Assembly (NCBI GenBank): GCA_021295655.1
Contig: JAGWBX010000003.1
Location: forward strand, 1 to 64,000
DNA: 64,000 nt
Direction of reading: 5' to 3'
DNA from: Candidatus Latescibacterota bacterium
GTDB lineage: Bacteria > Latescibacterota > UBA2968 > GCA-2709665
Made by a program: the position numbers and the translations under genes. Numbering within the stretch: position 1 is the first letter of the stretch; each line of letters starts with the position of its first letter. This document shows, in pieces, positions 16,757 through 25,760 of this stretch. The notes beneath the pieces are model-generated. The model worked only from the letters and a program-made list of their open reading frames with translations, was not told the origin of the DNA and did no database searches.

Positions 16757-17719
16757 TCAACGGACTGCCGGCGGATAACAATCGCGATGCCATATCGCGG
16801 TTCGTTCGACCTGGGCATGGAAGTCGATGGACGGCTCGAACCCGAGTTCCTCCCGGGCCCGGGAAATGTCGGCCAGGGTATGAGCGACGTCGCCGACGCG
16901 TGGCGGCCGGCGTTCGAGAGGGAGTTCCCTCCCGGCAATCTGTTCGAGAACGTCCTTGACCTCCAGGAGGGAATGAGCCTCACCCTGTCCCACGTTCAGC
17001 ACATCAGCCCCGAAGCCGCGTTCCCGGGTTGACGCGGCGATGGTCGCCTCTACGACGTTATCGACAAAGCAGAAATCCCGGGTTTGCGTGCCGTCGCCCT
17101 CCAGGAAGGGTTGATTCGAAGGATCTACGAACAGATGATACGGCCAGGCCGAAAGCACAGTCGAATAGTCGCCGCCGTAAAGCGCGCCCGGCCCGAACAC
17201 GTTGAAATACCTGAGGCTCACAACGTCCAGGCCATACAGTCGGTGGAACATATCGCACCACTGCTCACCCTGAAGCTTCGCCAGCGCGTACGGCGATTGC
17301 GGATTCGACGGGTATGTCTCCGGGGTGGGAAGAACCCTCGCCTCTCCGCACACCGCGCTGCTGCTGGCGAAAACGAGCCGGGTTTTCTCAGCCAGTCCGG
17401 CTTTTAGAATCCCGTTGAGTACGGACAGCGTTCCCATCGCGTTCGCCTCCGCGCTGCGCAACGGATTCCGCACCGAGTACGGAACTCTCGGCTTGGCCGC
17501 CAGGTGAAGGACCGCGTCCGGAATGGCGTTTTTCAGAAGCCGTACGAACCAGTCCGCATCCACGACGCTGTGGGCGTGATATTGAACGCCCTCCACGCCG
17601 TTGGGAGGCGTTCCGGAAGACAGATCGTCAACGCCGATAACGCCATGTCCGATTTCCGTGAGACGACGGCATGTATTCTGACCGATAAAGCCGTTGCTGC
17701 CTGTAACGATAAACCTCAT
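16757..17719 (-). CDS. NAD-dependent nucleotide-sugar epimerase/dehydratase
   Basis: Extended short-chain dehydrogenase, about 320 residues from ATG 17719. The N-terminal Rossmann motif is TGSNGFIGQNTCRRL, then GVDDLSSGTPPN, HLAAKPRVPYSVRNP, FASSSAVCGE and the catalytic SPYALAKLQGEQ (YxxxK). The C-terminal half has RYFNVFGPG and GDGTQTRDFCFVDNVV, typical of UDP-glucose or UDP-GlcNAc 4-epimerase-like enzymes. The exact sugar is not predictable. Isolated; likely surface polysaccharide precursor synthesis. Confidence 0.9.
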   Translation of the reverse strand: MRFIVTGSNGFIGQNTCRRLTEIGHGVIGVDDLSSGTPPNGVEGVQYHAHSVVDADWFVRLLKNAIPDAVLHLAAKPRVPYSVRNPLRSAEANAMGTLSVLNGILKAGLAEKTRLVFASSSAVCGEARVLPTPETYPSNPQSPYALAKLQGEQWCDMFHRLYGLDVVSLRYFNVFGPGALYGGDYSTVLSAWPYHLFVDPSNQPFLEGDGTQTRDFCFVDNVVEATIAASTRERGFGADVLNVGQGEAHSLLEVKDVLEQIAGRELPLERRPPRVGDVAHTLADISRAREELGFEPSIDFHAQVERTAIWHRDCYPPAVR

Positions 17720-18004
17720 TGTGCAAGACCTCGTTTTCCACACCCGTAATAGGCTCTGGTGAAGCACGCCACGCAAAGGAGCGATCGTCAGTTACGATCA
17801 TTATACGGAACACCGGGCGATAAGTTGCAACTCCCCGTTGTCTGACCCGTATTCAGAGGCGAGACAATATACCAATCTGGAGGATTATCGCAACGGATGT
17901 CGGTTTAAATCTGACAGTAGGTCGACTTCGGGCAAGCCGCTGACACGTGAGAATCGATGCGGATGCCAGGAAACGGAACGGAATCCTGGAGGACTTGCAG
18001 TCCC

Positions 18005-18793
18005 ATGTCTGACCAATTCACGAAGACTTTCGAAAAACTGTGGATCGGCTTCCGGTCCCGCTGGTGCGACAGCCACGACCTGGGCGGGGCCACGGCGTTC
18101 AGCCACAGGGACGTCAAAGTGCCCATGCTGCACCGTGTCGTACAGATTGACGTGCCAGAAACGATGGTGGACGCATTGATCGACAGCGCACTTGACTATT
18201 TTAGAGACAGGGACTTCGAATGTGCGTTCACCCTGTCGCCGCTGGACCGGCCCGCTGATCTGGCCGAACGGCTGAAAAGACGCGGATTCGCGTTTGATTT
18301 ACAGGCCGTGGCGATGCTCTGCAACCGGGAGGTCCGGCCCTCCGTTTCCGAATCCGTTGAGGTTGAAGAGCTCGATCCGGACCGGTACGAAGTCTGGGCT
18401 GCCACCATGTGTCGCAGTTTCGATTTCCCGGACGACGTGGGCGCCCTTGGTCGAGGGGTTCTGGATATTCCGGAAGTACGGCTCTACCTCGCGTACGTTG
18501 ATCGCGAGCCTGCGGGAACCGCATTGCTCTACACCAGATACGGTCTGGGTTGTGTGGACTTCATCGGCACGTTGCCTGAATACCGCCGCAGAGGCGTGGC
18601 ATCCGCCGTGACCGCCCGTGCGGTGGTGGACTCACATTCGATGGGCAATCGATGGACCGGGCTCGAAGTGGCAGCCGGCAGCGCCGCCGAAAGGGTCTAC
18701 AAGAGGGTCGGGTTCCGTCCCGTGCACAACCGCCCGCGTTACGTCAGGAGCACGAGCCAGGCCGACCGTGATCGCGGGCCTTCCCGAGCCTGA
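18005..18793 (+). CDS. GNAT-family N-acetyltransferase
   Basis: 262 residues from ATG 18005 (GGAGGA about 10 nt upstream). The C-terminal half contains a GNAT core: strands LYLAYVDREPAGTALLYTRYG, then the acetyl-CoA pyrophosphate loop PEYRRRGVASAVTARAV (motif A, Q/RxxGxG/A) and ERVYKRVGFRPV near the end. The N-terminal half (YFRDRDFECAFTLSPLDRP...RLKRRGFAFD) resembles a degenerate GNAT repeat. Substrate unknown. Confidence 0.82.
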   Translation: MSDQFTKTFEKLWIGFRSRWCDSHDLGGATAFSHRDVKVPMLHRVVQIDVPETMVDALIDSALDYFRDRDFECAFTLSPLDRPADLAERLKRRGFAFDLQAVAMLCNREVRPSVSESVEVEELDPDRYEVWAATMCRSFDFPDDVGALGRGVLDIPEVRLYLAYVDREPAGTALLYTRYGLGCVDFIGTLPEYRRRGVASAVTARAVVDSHSMGNRWTGLEVAAGSAAERVYKRVGFRPVHNRPRYVRSTSQADRDRGPSRA

Positions 18794-18986
18794 AACAAAC
18801 GCTGTTCCTGCGCCAGACCGTCGCTCCCGACGTCGCCGGGAACGGCTGCCCGGAGCGCGACCCGGATCCGCGAGCGGCCTGCCGCGGATCTGTTCTGTCC
18901 GGGCGGCCGAAACCCGGTTATATTCAAATGTGTAACGCCCCCTTGCAGGGGTGGTGGAATACACTATATTTAGAAATATATTGTTC

Positions 18987-19018
18987 TTGACTTGAAATTC
19001 GATGGTCGTTATCATTTC
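18987..19018 (+). promoter_or_regulatory. Promoter overlapped by a Fur/Zur-like palindrome
   Basis: -35 TTGACT (18987-18992), 17-bp spacer, -10 TATCAT (19010-19015), about 70 bp before the metal-permease gene. An imperfect inverted repeat, GAAAT...ATTTC at 18994-19018, fills the spacer and -10; its right half GTTATCATTTC resembles Zur/Fur half-sites. A bound repressor would occlude RNA polymerase. The promoter is fairly clear; the regulator is inferred. Confidence 0.45.
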
Positions 19019-19084
19019 CGCTCCGGTTTCTGAACCGCCTGTCAGGCGGCCCTTCGCATCATCCGATGCACTGGAGGCCATTGA

Positions 19085-21385
19085 GTGGCACAGCAGACGC
19101 TGGTCAGTTTTTTCGACTTTCTCTGGATGTCCGGTTTACTCCTGGCGCCCATGCTGTTGCTGGGGTTGTTCCTCTCGGGTCTGATCCATGTATTTATTTC
19201 CCGTGAGGCCATCCTCAGGTGGCTCAAGGACGACAGCCTGAAATCCGTTGCCGTGAGTTCGGCCGTGGGCGTGCCCGTGCCGCTGTGCAGTTGTTCCGTT
19301 GTGCCGGTGGTCGCCGAGATGCGCAGGAAGGGCGCATCCCGATCGTCCTGCATGTCGTTCCTGATAACCGCACCCGAGACCGGGGCGGACTCGATTCTGG
19401 TCACAAACGCCTTCTTCGGATTTGTCGCCGCGGTGGTGCGTCCGGTGATCAGCTTTATCACGGCCGTCGTCGCCGGCATCTTTTGTATCGGCCTGATACG
19501 TAACGACCCTGAAGAAACCGTGTCGGACCACAGCCACGACGATCACGACCACGAACATGATCACGACCATGACCACGGGCACGATCATGACCACGATCAC
19601 GGTTCGCACGAGCCCCTCATTCCCGAAACTGACGACTGCTACGTCAGCTTTTCGCGATTGAAGGGCCTTTTCGTCCAGTGGCTGAAGAGCGTCGCCACGG
19701 TGGCCGGCCGCTGGAGGTCCCTTTCCTGGGTGAAGCCCGCATTCTACCGGGAAGCGCTGGAAGCGGAGGAGGCCGGAAAGGCTTCTCCGGGGGATTCGTC
19801 CGAGGACGGTCAGGCACTCGATTTCAAAAAGCTGGTGAAGCACGTCTTTCACTACGGTTTCGTGGAGATTGCGGACGATATCCTCTTCGCGCTGCTGGTT
19901 GGCGTGGCCCTGGGCGGGGTGCTCTTCCTGGTGATACCGGGCGACCTGATGACAAACGAATATGCCCGTTGGGTCTCCTATCCCGTGATGGTGCTGGTCG
20001 GCGTTCCTCTCTATATCTGCGCATCGGCAAGCACGCCGATCGCCGCGGCCCTCGTTGCGAAGGGATTCAGCCCCGGAGCGGCGCTGATTTTTCTGATGAC
20101 CGGGCCGGCAACCAATACCGGCACGATCGCGATCATCGTCAGCCAATTCGGCGCACGGTTCGCCACCATATACGTAGCTGCGGTCATCGCGGTTACAGTC
20201 GCACTCGGGATTGTGATCGACGCGCTGCTCCTGGCCACCGGCCTGACGATTCCGGTGTACCTCGGTCCCTCCGAATCGCCTGCGATACAGTTCCTGCAGT
20301 GGGGATCGGCGCTGGTTCTCATCGCTCTCATTGTCTGGCGTTTCCGGGCGGGCGCCCTCCGCAGTGGCTGGGAGGACCTGCTTCTCAACATAAGACCCCT
20401 GTCGAGAACGTGGGCTCAGGTCTGGGAGCGCATCACGCGCGGGCGTAACTTCAAGGGGGTCATTTCTCCCGGCACGCCAATGGGAAAGATGGTCTGGGGA
20501 TTGCTCCTCGTCCTGTTCCTGGCCAGCGGATTCACAACCGTACCCCCCCATGCGGTGGGTTATGGCCGGCTTCTGGGGGAGGTCTACTGGCGTGACATCC
20601 AGCCGGGGTTGAGCTATCTCGCCCCGTGGCCCTTCGTCAAAGTGGATAAGTGGCCGGTACGGGAAGTGAAGTCCATCCTTTGTGAAACGCCCGAAGAGTA
20701 CGTGTCCGGCGACCTCAACCTGATATCTCTTACCGTCAACGTGCAATACAGGGTTACGGATCCCTACGTCTATCATTATCGGACGGAGGACCCGCAAGAA
20801 GTCATCGCCGAAGTCGTCAAGGCCCACGTGCGTTCCTTCATTTCCGCGCGGGACCTCGAAAGATTGCTGAACGTGCATCGCGCAACGCTCGAAGAACATC
20901 TCACCCGGTCCTTCGACGTGGACGTGCACTTCGCAAATTCGGTTTTGAAAACCGTTGAAATCGTCAAGGTCAGCCTGCTGGACGTGAGCCCCGTGGCGGA
21001 AACCATGAGCGCTTTCCGGGACGTATCCAGCGCGCAGGAAGACCGGGAGCGGATTATTGTCAACGCGCAGCGCTTCCTGGTATCGCTGGTGCCCCAGGCT
21101 CACGGAAACGCGGCGTGGGAGGTACAGCAGGCCGACGGCGAGGCATATCGGAGGGTCAAGACGGCGGCCGCTGAGGCCGATGCGATATCCACGGTCTCCA
21201 GGGCCGTCAGAACCGCGCCGGGCGTTCTGAGGAACATGCTCTGGCGGGAGAAACTGGAATCGGCGTTGGCCGGCAATCCAAAGATCATCGTTCCCAACAA
21301 GAAGAGTCTCGAAAAGGTCGCGCTGTGGAAGAGAAACACATCCGGCGCCAACCCGCCGGCCGGCCATGGAAAAAAGGGCCACTAA
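19085..21385 (+). CDS. Metal permease (COG0701/SO_0444-type) fused to an SPFH domain
   Basis: 766 residues. Residues 1-420 are a two-halved COG0701 (YraQ/ArsP-like) permease: first half with PVPLCSCSVVPVVAEMRRKG (CSC at 68-70), second with CASASTPIAAALVAKGFSPG and MTGPATNTGT near 312-347. The halves are joined by a cytoplasmic-type loop with 13 His alternating with Asp (149-175), as in SO_0444-type Cu/Zn exporters. Another membrane helix (about 467-482) leads into an SPFH/band-7 domain (about 486-700: TTVPPHAVGYGRLLGEV, LTVNVQYRVTDPYVYHY, PVAETMSAFRDVSSAQEDR), like HflK. I do not know such a fusion from described transporters. GTG start at 19085 with GGAGG 7 nt upstream. First gene of the SPFH/metal run. 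Confidence 0.85.
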   Translation: MAQQTLVSFFDFLWMSGLLLAPMLLLGLFLSGLIHVFISREAILRWLKDDSLKSVAVSSAVGVPVPLCSCSVVPVVAEMRRKGASRSSCMSFLITAPETGADSILVTNAFFGFVAAVVRPVISFITAVVAGIFCIGLIRNDPEETVSDHSHDDHDHEHDHDHDHGHDHDHDHGSHEPLIPETDDCYVSFSRLKGLFVQWLKSVATVAGRWRSLSWVKPAFYREALEAEEAGKASPGDSSEDGQALDFKKLVKHVFHYGFVEIADDILFALLVGVALGGVLFLVIPGDLMTNEYARWVSYPVMVLVGVPLYICASASTPIAAALVAKGFSPGAALIFLMTGPATNTGTIAIIVSQFGARFATIYVAAVIAVTVALGIVIDALLLATGLTIPVYLGPSESPAIQFLQWGSALVLIALIVWRFRAGALRSGWEDLLLNIRPLSRTWAQVWERITRGRNFKGVISPGTPMGKMVWGLLLVLFLASGFTTVPPHAVGYGRLLGEVYWRDIQPGLSYLAPWPFVKVDKWPVREVKSILCETPEEYVSGDLNLISLTVNVQYRVTDPYVYHYRTEDPQEVIAEVVKAHVRSFISARDLERLLNVHRATLEEHLTRSFDVDVHFANSVLKTVEIVKVSLLDVSPVAETMSAFRDVSSAQEDRERIIVNAQRFLVSLVPQAHGNAAWEVQQADGEAYRRVKTAAAEADAISTVSRAVRTAPGVLRNMLWREKLESALAGNPKIIVPNKKSLEKVALWKRNTSGANPPAGHGKKGH

Positions 21386-21542
21386 GCGGTAAGCGCGGCA
21401 GTTTCAGGCATGCGATGCATGTCCGGGACGGAGCGCCGGATTCCACGCCATTCGGTTGGCGCTCGATAATTCAGATTCGCACCGGGTCCGCGGGTCGATC
21501 TCGCACACGCGACCCGGACGCCCTTACTGACGAGGAAAGGCA

Positions 21543-22433
21543 ATGACGCTCAAGAAAGCCACAATGACCGCGGCCATCGCCGTGATCGTCGGCGCAATCG
21601 TCTACGACAGCATCTACATTATCCACGAAACCCAGCAGGGCGTACTGACCCACTTCGGCAGGATTTCGCCGCCCGTGCGACAACCCGGGCTTCACGTGAA
21701 GTGGCCCCGCCCGATCTCCAGGATTTACAAGGTGGATCGGCGTATTCATACGCTGACCGACGTGCCTCACGAACTGATCACAGACGATCAGAAGAGCGTT
21801 CGCGTGGACGGGTACCTGCTGTGGCGGACCGTGGATCCCATTCTGTTCGTTGAGGCGATCCGCACCGGGAAGAACGCCGTTGAGCGCTTGCAGGATCTCT
21901 ACCTGTCCAGCAGCGGGATCATCATCAGCAACAAGGCTCTGGACGCCTTTATCGGGCTGGGGCTGGAACACGAAGACCTGAACGAGGCTTCGCGGGAAAT
22001 ACACGCCAGAATCGCGCCAACTGCCAGAGAAAGCTACGGCATCGAAGTCATCGAGGCGGGAATCGTTGAATACACACTGCCCACGGAGAACCGGCCGAGC
22101 GTCATCCAGCGCATGATCGCGGAACGGGCGCGCATTGCCGCCCGGTATCGTAGCGAGGGTGAGGAAATGGCGCTGCGTATCGAGGCCCTGGCCATTAACG
22201 AACACGAAAAGCTGCTGGCCGACGCCCACGCGGAGGCAACCGCCATTCTCGGTAAGGCCGAGGCCGAGGCGATGGGCGTGCTGGGCAAGGCATACCGGCA
22301 GGACCCGGGATTCTACAGTTTCATCCGCGCGCTGGACAGCTACGATCTGATTATCGACCGCAACACGACGTTGATGCTGCCGGCCGACAACGAGTTGTTC
22401 AAATACCTCAACAGCAGGACCACGCCCCGATAA
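21543..22433 (+). CDS. SPFH-domain protein, HflC-like
   Basis: 296 residues: one N-terminal helix (MTAAIAVIVGAIVYDSIYII), then an SPFH domain: HETQQGVLTHFGRI, QPGLHVKWPRPISRIYKVDRRIHTL, SVRVDGYLLWRTVDP. This resembles HflC. The C-terminal half is a heptad-rich helix (IAERARIAARYRSEGEEMALRIEAL...ADAHAEATAILGKAEAEA), expected to build a ring with its partner. HflKC normally cages FtsH; no ftsH is nearby and the context is metal transport. ATG with GAAAGG upstream; next gene after 18 nt. Confidence 0.87.
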   Translation: MTLKKATMTAAIAVIVGAIVYDSIYIIHETQQGVLTHFGRISPPVRQPGLHVKWPRPISRIYKVDRRIHTLTDVPHELITDDQKSVRVDGYLLWRTVDPILFVEAIRTGKNAVERLQDLYLSSSGIIISNKALDAFIGLGLEHEDLNEASREIHARIAPTARESYGIEVIEAGIVEYTLPTENRPSVIQRMIAERARIAARYRSEGEEMALRIEALAINEHEKLLADAHAEATAILGKAEAEAMGVLGKAYRQDPGFYSFIRALDSYDLIIDRNTTLMLPADNELFKYLNSRTTPR

Positions 22434-22451
22434 AACCAGAGTTCAAGCGCA

Positions 22452-23852
22452 ATGAGCGAACAGTCACAATTGCCGCAAAGTACGCGGATCATCTACGCCG
22501 TCTTCGATTATTACTCGAAACACCGGCGGCGAATCGTCGTCTGGACCGCTGTGGCGGCTGTCGTCTGCATTCTGGCCAGCGGGTTGTACATTGTGAAAAA
22601 GGAAGAACTCGGCGTCGTGCTCCGGTTCGGCAGGGTCGTGAATACCAACGTCCGCCCCGGAATACGCTATTGCATTCCAATCATCGATCAGGTGCACATC
22701 CGCAAGGTCAAGCGGGTCACCCGATTCCAGGTATCCAGCAGGGAAGGCAGCACGGTCAACTTCACCATATTGTCCGGCGACGTGAATCTGCTTGAGGTAA
22801 GCGTCGCGCTTCAGTACCGGATCGACAATCTCGGGAATTTCCTGTTCGTCTCCAGCGATCCCATTGCGATGTTGACCGTCTACACCCGTGAAGAACTGAT
22901 CGACGTCCTGGGCGAGAACTTCATTGATCTGATCCTGACCTCGAATCGAAACATCATTCAAAGCAGGCTGTTCGACAGGATTACCGCGTGGCTCGAAAAC
23001 CGCGACATCGGGATTGAACTCGTTTCTCTCGACATCGTCGACGTGCGCCCCATCGAGGAAACCATTGCAGCGTTCAGGGACGTCAGCGACGCATTTGCGG
23101 AGCGGGCAAAGGCAGTCAGCGACGCCAATCGACAGAAGGAGCAGCTGATTGCGCGCAGCCGGGGACAGGCCCAGGCGCTGGTACTGGAAGCAAAGGCCAG
23201 GGCAGCAGAACGGGTCGTGCAGGCGAAAAGCAGCGCCGGGGCGTTTACGGCTCTGCTGGCGGAGTACAGGCGGCAGCCCTCACACGTCCGTATCACGCGC
23301 TACTGGGATCGGATGCGAAGGATCTTTTCGGATGCGAGCCTGGCGGCGGTCAACCCGGCCAATCAGTCGGCCATCGACATTAACATGATTGACGGCGCGG
23401 GCGAGGGGTTCACGCCGGCCGATCTGGCCCTGGGGGAGCAACCTTCGGTAACCGGCGCCGCGACCGGCAGGATGGCGTTATCGTCAACGCAGATGCCCAA
23501 TATACACAGGATAGAAAATGTAGACGAGGACAAACTCACGCTCGACGGGCAGTTTCACAGAGCGCGCGCGGAACGCGATCACCTGGACGTGGCCAATCCC
23601 CGGTCGCTCATTTTCGACACACCTTCGATATTCTCTCATAGCCACGTTGTGCGTGGCAAACGGTTCAGCCGGCAGGAGCAGGAAAAGCCGATGGTGGAGG
23701 TGCTCCCTGAGGAGGATGCCAGGTCGACGAAGCAGGCAACGCCCGGCGTCAAATCCGGGAAGAAAACGAAGGCCGGCCCCAAGCAGGGGAAGAAGAACGT
23801 GGCTGCCGGCAAATCGGGAAAGAAGGGGGAGGGTGGCGCCACGTCGAAGTAG
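22452..23852 (+). CDS. SPFH-domain protein, HflK-like with Lys-rich tail
   Basis: 466 residues: short cytoplasmic N-terminus, membrane helix (VVWTAVAAVVCILASGLYIV), SPFH domain (KKEELGVVLRFGRVVNTNV, PGIRYCIPIIDQVHIRKV, VALQYRIDNLGNFLF) and coiled-coil (ERAKAVSDANRQKEQLIARSRGQAQALVLEAKARAAERVVQ), all HflK-like. After about residue 330 it has a low-complexity, probably disordered extension ending in a Lys/Gly-rich tail (GKKTKAGPKQGKKN). The long tail is unusual for HflK. Co-directional with the HflC-like gene (18 nt) and the binding protein (30 nt). Confidence 0.87.
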   Translation: MSEQSQLPQSTRIIYAVFDYYSKHRRRIVVWTAVAAVVCILASGLYIVKKEELGVVLRFGRVVNTNVRPGIRYCIPIIDQVHIRKVKRVTRFQVSSREGSTVNFTILSGDVNLLEVSVALQYRIDNLGNFLFVSSDPIAMLTVYTREELIDVLGENFIDLILTSNRNIIQSRLFDRITAWLENRDIGIELVSLDIVDVRPIEETIAAFRDVSDAFAERAKAVSDANRQKEQLIARSRGQAQALVLEAKARAAERVVQAKSSAGAFTALLAEYRRQPSHVRITRYWDRMRRIFSDASLAAVNPANQSAIDINMIDGAGEGFTPADLALGEQPSVTGAATGRMALSSTQMPNIHRIENVDEDKLTLDGQFHRARAERDHLDVANPRSLIFDTPSIFSHSHVVRGKRFSRQEQEKPMVEVLPEEDARSTKQATPGVKSGKKTKAGPKQGKKNVAAGKSGKKGEGGATSK

Positions 23853-23882
23853 ATGTGACACGCCTCGGGAAGAGGGTAGCGA

Positions 23883-25037
23883 ATGGCGGCACACATCGTC
23901 AGTGGGCTATGGGTATTCTGGCTCGCCCTGCTGCCTGTCGCGACGTCCCAAGCGGCGCAAGGTGTCAGCGATACAACGATTGTCTTCGGTCAGAGCGCGT
24001 GTTTTTCCGGGCCGAACAGACAGTTGGGGTTCAACTACCGGGTCGGTATTCGCGCGGCCTTTCTCGAGGCGAACCGCGGCGGCGGCGTTAACGGAAGAAT
24101 TCTGAAGCTGATTTCCCTCGACGACGCCTACGAACCCGATCTGGCGGCCGCCAACGCGGAACGTTTCGCTTCCGAGGACGACGTATTCGCCGTTATCGGC
24201 GGCGTGGGTACGCCCACGGCGAAACGCATCGCGCCGGTGCTGAAGACGGCAAAGATTCCCTTTGTGGGACCGTTTACCGGCGCTGCGTTCCTGCGCAATG
24301 CTCTAAGGTTTCCAAACGTCGTCAACCTCAGAGCGGGTTATCTGGACGAGACCCGCGTTCTGGTAAATCACATTCAGAGGAAACGGGGCAAGAAGCGGTT
24401 CGGCATTATCTATCAGGACGATGCTTTCGGGCGTTCCGTCCTGAAGAACTACAAGTCGATTCTCGACGGCAAGGGAATTCCCATTCTGGCGAAAACCGCT
24501 TTCTCCCGAAACACCCATGCCGTCCAGGCCAGCCTGTTCGCCCTGGCCAAGGCCGACCTGGAGGCCATCATGATCGTTGGCGCTTATGCCTCCAACTCTG
24601 AAATTATCAACCTGGCGCACTCTCTTGGCCACAGATACATTATGGCCAATCTTTCATTCGTACTGTCCTACGAGTTGAAGAAGCGGATTGACGCGCCAAA
24701 CGACAGAATACTGGTCTCCGAAGTGATGCCCGATGCCCGCGACACGGGCATGCTGGTGGTCAGGAACTTTCATCGGGCCATGGGGGCCGTGGACACTGCA
24801 AGCGGTGAGGAGGACGGGAATTACGGCGTCAACGAGGTGTCCCTCGAGGGATACATTCTGGGCCGCTTCGTCATCGAAGTGCTGGAGCGCATGGGCGGGA
24901 CGTTGACGCGGGAGCACTTTCTGCAGCAGGCATTGTCGTCCGGACCGATAGCGATTGACGATTGGACGCTCGCTTTCGAGCCTGGAACAAACTCGGGTTC
25001 GCGCTACGTCCGTCTGATCGATCTCGGAGGAAATTGA
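23883..25037 (+). CDS. LivK-like periplasmic binding protein
   Basis: 384 residues with an N-terminal signal peptide (VSGLWVFWLALLPVATSQA, cleavage near AQG). The mature protein is a type I periplasmic binding fold like branched-chain amino acid/urea receptors: TIVFGQSACFSGPNRQLG, RAAFLEANRGGGVNGR, DDAYEPDLAAANAERF, VIGGVGTPTAKRIAPVL, IPFVGPFTGA and KKRFGIIYQDDAFGRSV. No ABC permease or ATPase genes are nearby. Embedded between SPFH genes and a small membrane protein (3-nt gap), it may act as an extracytoplasmic sensor for this locus. Ligand unknown. Confidence 0.85.
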   Translation: MAAHIVSGLWVFWLALLPVATSQAAQGVSDTTIVFGQSACFSGPNRQLGFNYRVGIRAAFLEANRGGGVNGRILKLISLDDAYEPDLAAANAERFASEDDVFAVIGGVGTPTAKRIAPVLKTAKIPFVGPFTGAAFLRNALRFPNVVNLRAGYLDETRVLVNHIQRKRGKKRFGIIYQDDAFGRSVLKNYKSILDGKGIPILAKTAFSRNTHAVQASLFALAKADLEAIMIVGAYASNSEIINLAHSLGHRYIMANLSFVLSYELKKRIDAPNDRILVSEVMPDARDTGMLVVRNFHRAMGAVDTASGEEDGNYGVNEVSLEGYILGRFVIEVLERMGGTLTREHFLQQALSSGPIAIDDWTLAFEPGTNSGSRYVRLIDLGGN

Positions 25038-25040
25038 CCC

Positions 25041-25529
25041 TTGAAAAAGGTGGATGAATTTTCGGCCGAAGAAATCGGCGAAGAGTGGTTGAGGGAGCTC
25101 TACAAGGTCGTCCATATGCGGCGCGGCACGATGTTCAGGCTGATCACCGAGTCGGCCCGACTGCTGCTGCTGGGCAATGCAGGCGGTGCGGCATTGGTCA
25201 TCAGATTCATGAGTTCGCCTTCAGGAGTCGAAGACGCGGCCTACCACTGGATCGCCCTGACGACGCTGCTCGTATTTGCAACCGGGACCCTGGCATCTGC
25301 GCTGACGATGATTCTTGTCGCGATGGTCTCGGTAAAGGAGGCCCACAGCGCCGAGGAGGCATTGAAAAATTTCGCGGATCGGAAAATCAATCGCACCCAG
25401 GTGCTCTTCACCCTGGGCGAACAGACGTTTCGTATTGCCGATTATTCATTGGTATCGGGCGCGGTCAGCATAGGCGGGTTTATGCTGGGCGGGCTGAGCA
25501 GCATCCTGCTTCTTATGTTTTTCTTCTAA
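25041..25529 (+). CDS. Small membrane protein of the SPFH/metal locus
   Basis: 162 residues, unknown family. Acidic cytoplasmic-looking N-terminus (MKKVDEFSAEEIGEEWLRELYKVV), then about three hydrophobic segments (SARLLLLGNAGGAALVI; HWIALTTLLVFATGTLASALTMILVAMV; IGGFMLGGLSSILLLMFFF). TTG start at 25041 with GGAGGAAA upstream, only 3 nt after the binding-protein stop, so very likely translationally coupled to it. Its tight pairing with a solute-binding protein suggests a membrane partner of that receptor. Confidence 0.7.
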   Translation: MKKVDEFSAEEIGEEWLRELYKVVHMRRGTMFRLITESARLLLLGNAGGAALVIRFMSSPSGVEDAAYHWIALTTLLVFATGTLASALTMILVAMVSVKEAHSAEEALKNFADRKINRTQVLFTLGEQTFRIADYSLVSGAVSIGGFMLGGLSSILLLMFFF

Positions 25530-25760
25530 TGCGCTTCGGGTCTGAAAGCGACAATGATCGTAAGGGGGCAGCCCGTTGCGGGAGGTGGGGTTGCCCCCGA
25601 ATAATTCCAATGAAGAAACGTATTGTGCGACCCCGAGGGTTCTCCAGGGAATTTCCATTCTGGCATCTGGCGAAAGTGAGTCGTCACGACGGCCCCTGCT
25701 CGGGCGCAGGTGTTGGAGAAGGCAGTGCGGCTTCCCAAGCCAAATTGAGGTGAGGTTATT
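25530..25760 (+). other. Leader region of the ZIP-transporter gene with hairpin
   Basis: 231-bp spacer. GGGGGCA (25564-25570) pairs with TGCCCCC (25592-25598), enclosing a CCCG/CGGG hairpin (25572-25582). The rest appears unstructured. It may be a 3'-end or leader element controlling the transporter; I cannot assign it to a known metal riboswitch. Confidence 0.35.

Noticed and set aside
16757-17032. Plus-strand open frames over the 3' half of the sugar epimerase
   Set aside because: The minus-strand SDR protein is continuous and conserved across the whole interval.
19136-21382. Very long minus-strand open frame (748 codons) opposite the permease gene
   Set aside because: It mirrors the codon bias of the plus-strand gene, has no recognisable domain, and the plus frame has clear permease and SPFH motifs.
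25530-25760. NiCo or other known metal riboswitch before the ZIP gene
   Set aside because: G/C-rich hairpin present, but the conserved internal loops of known metal riboswitches could not be matched by eye.
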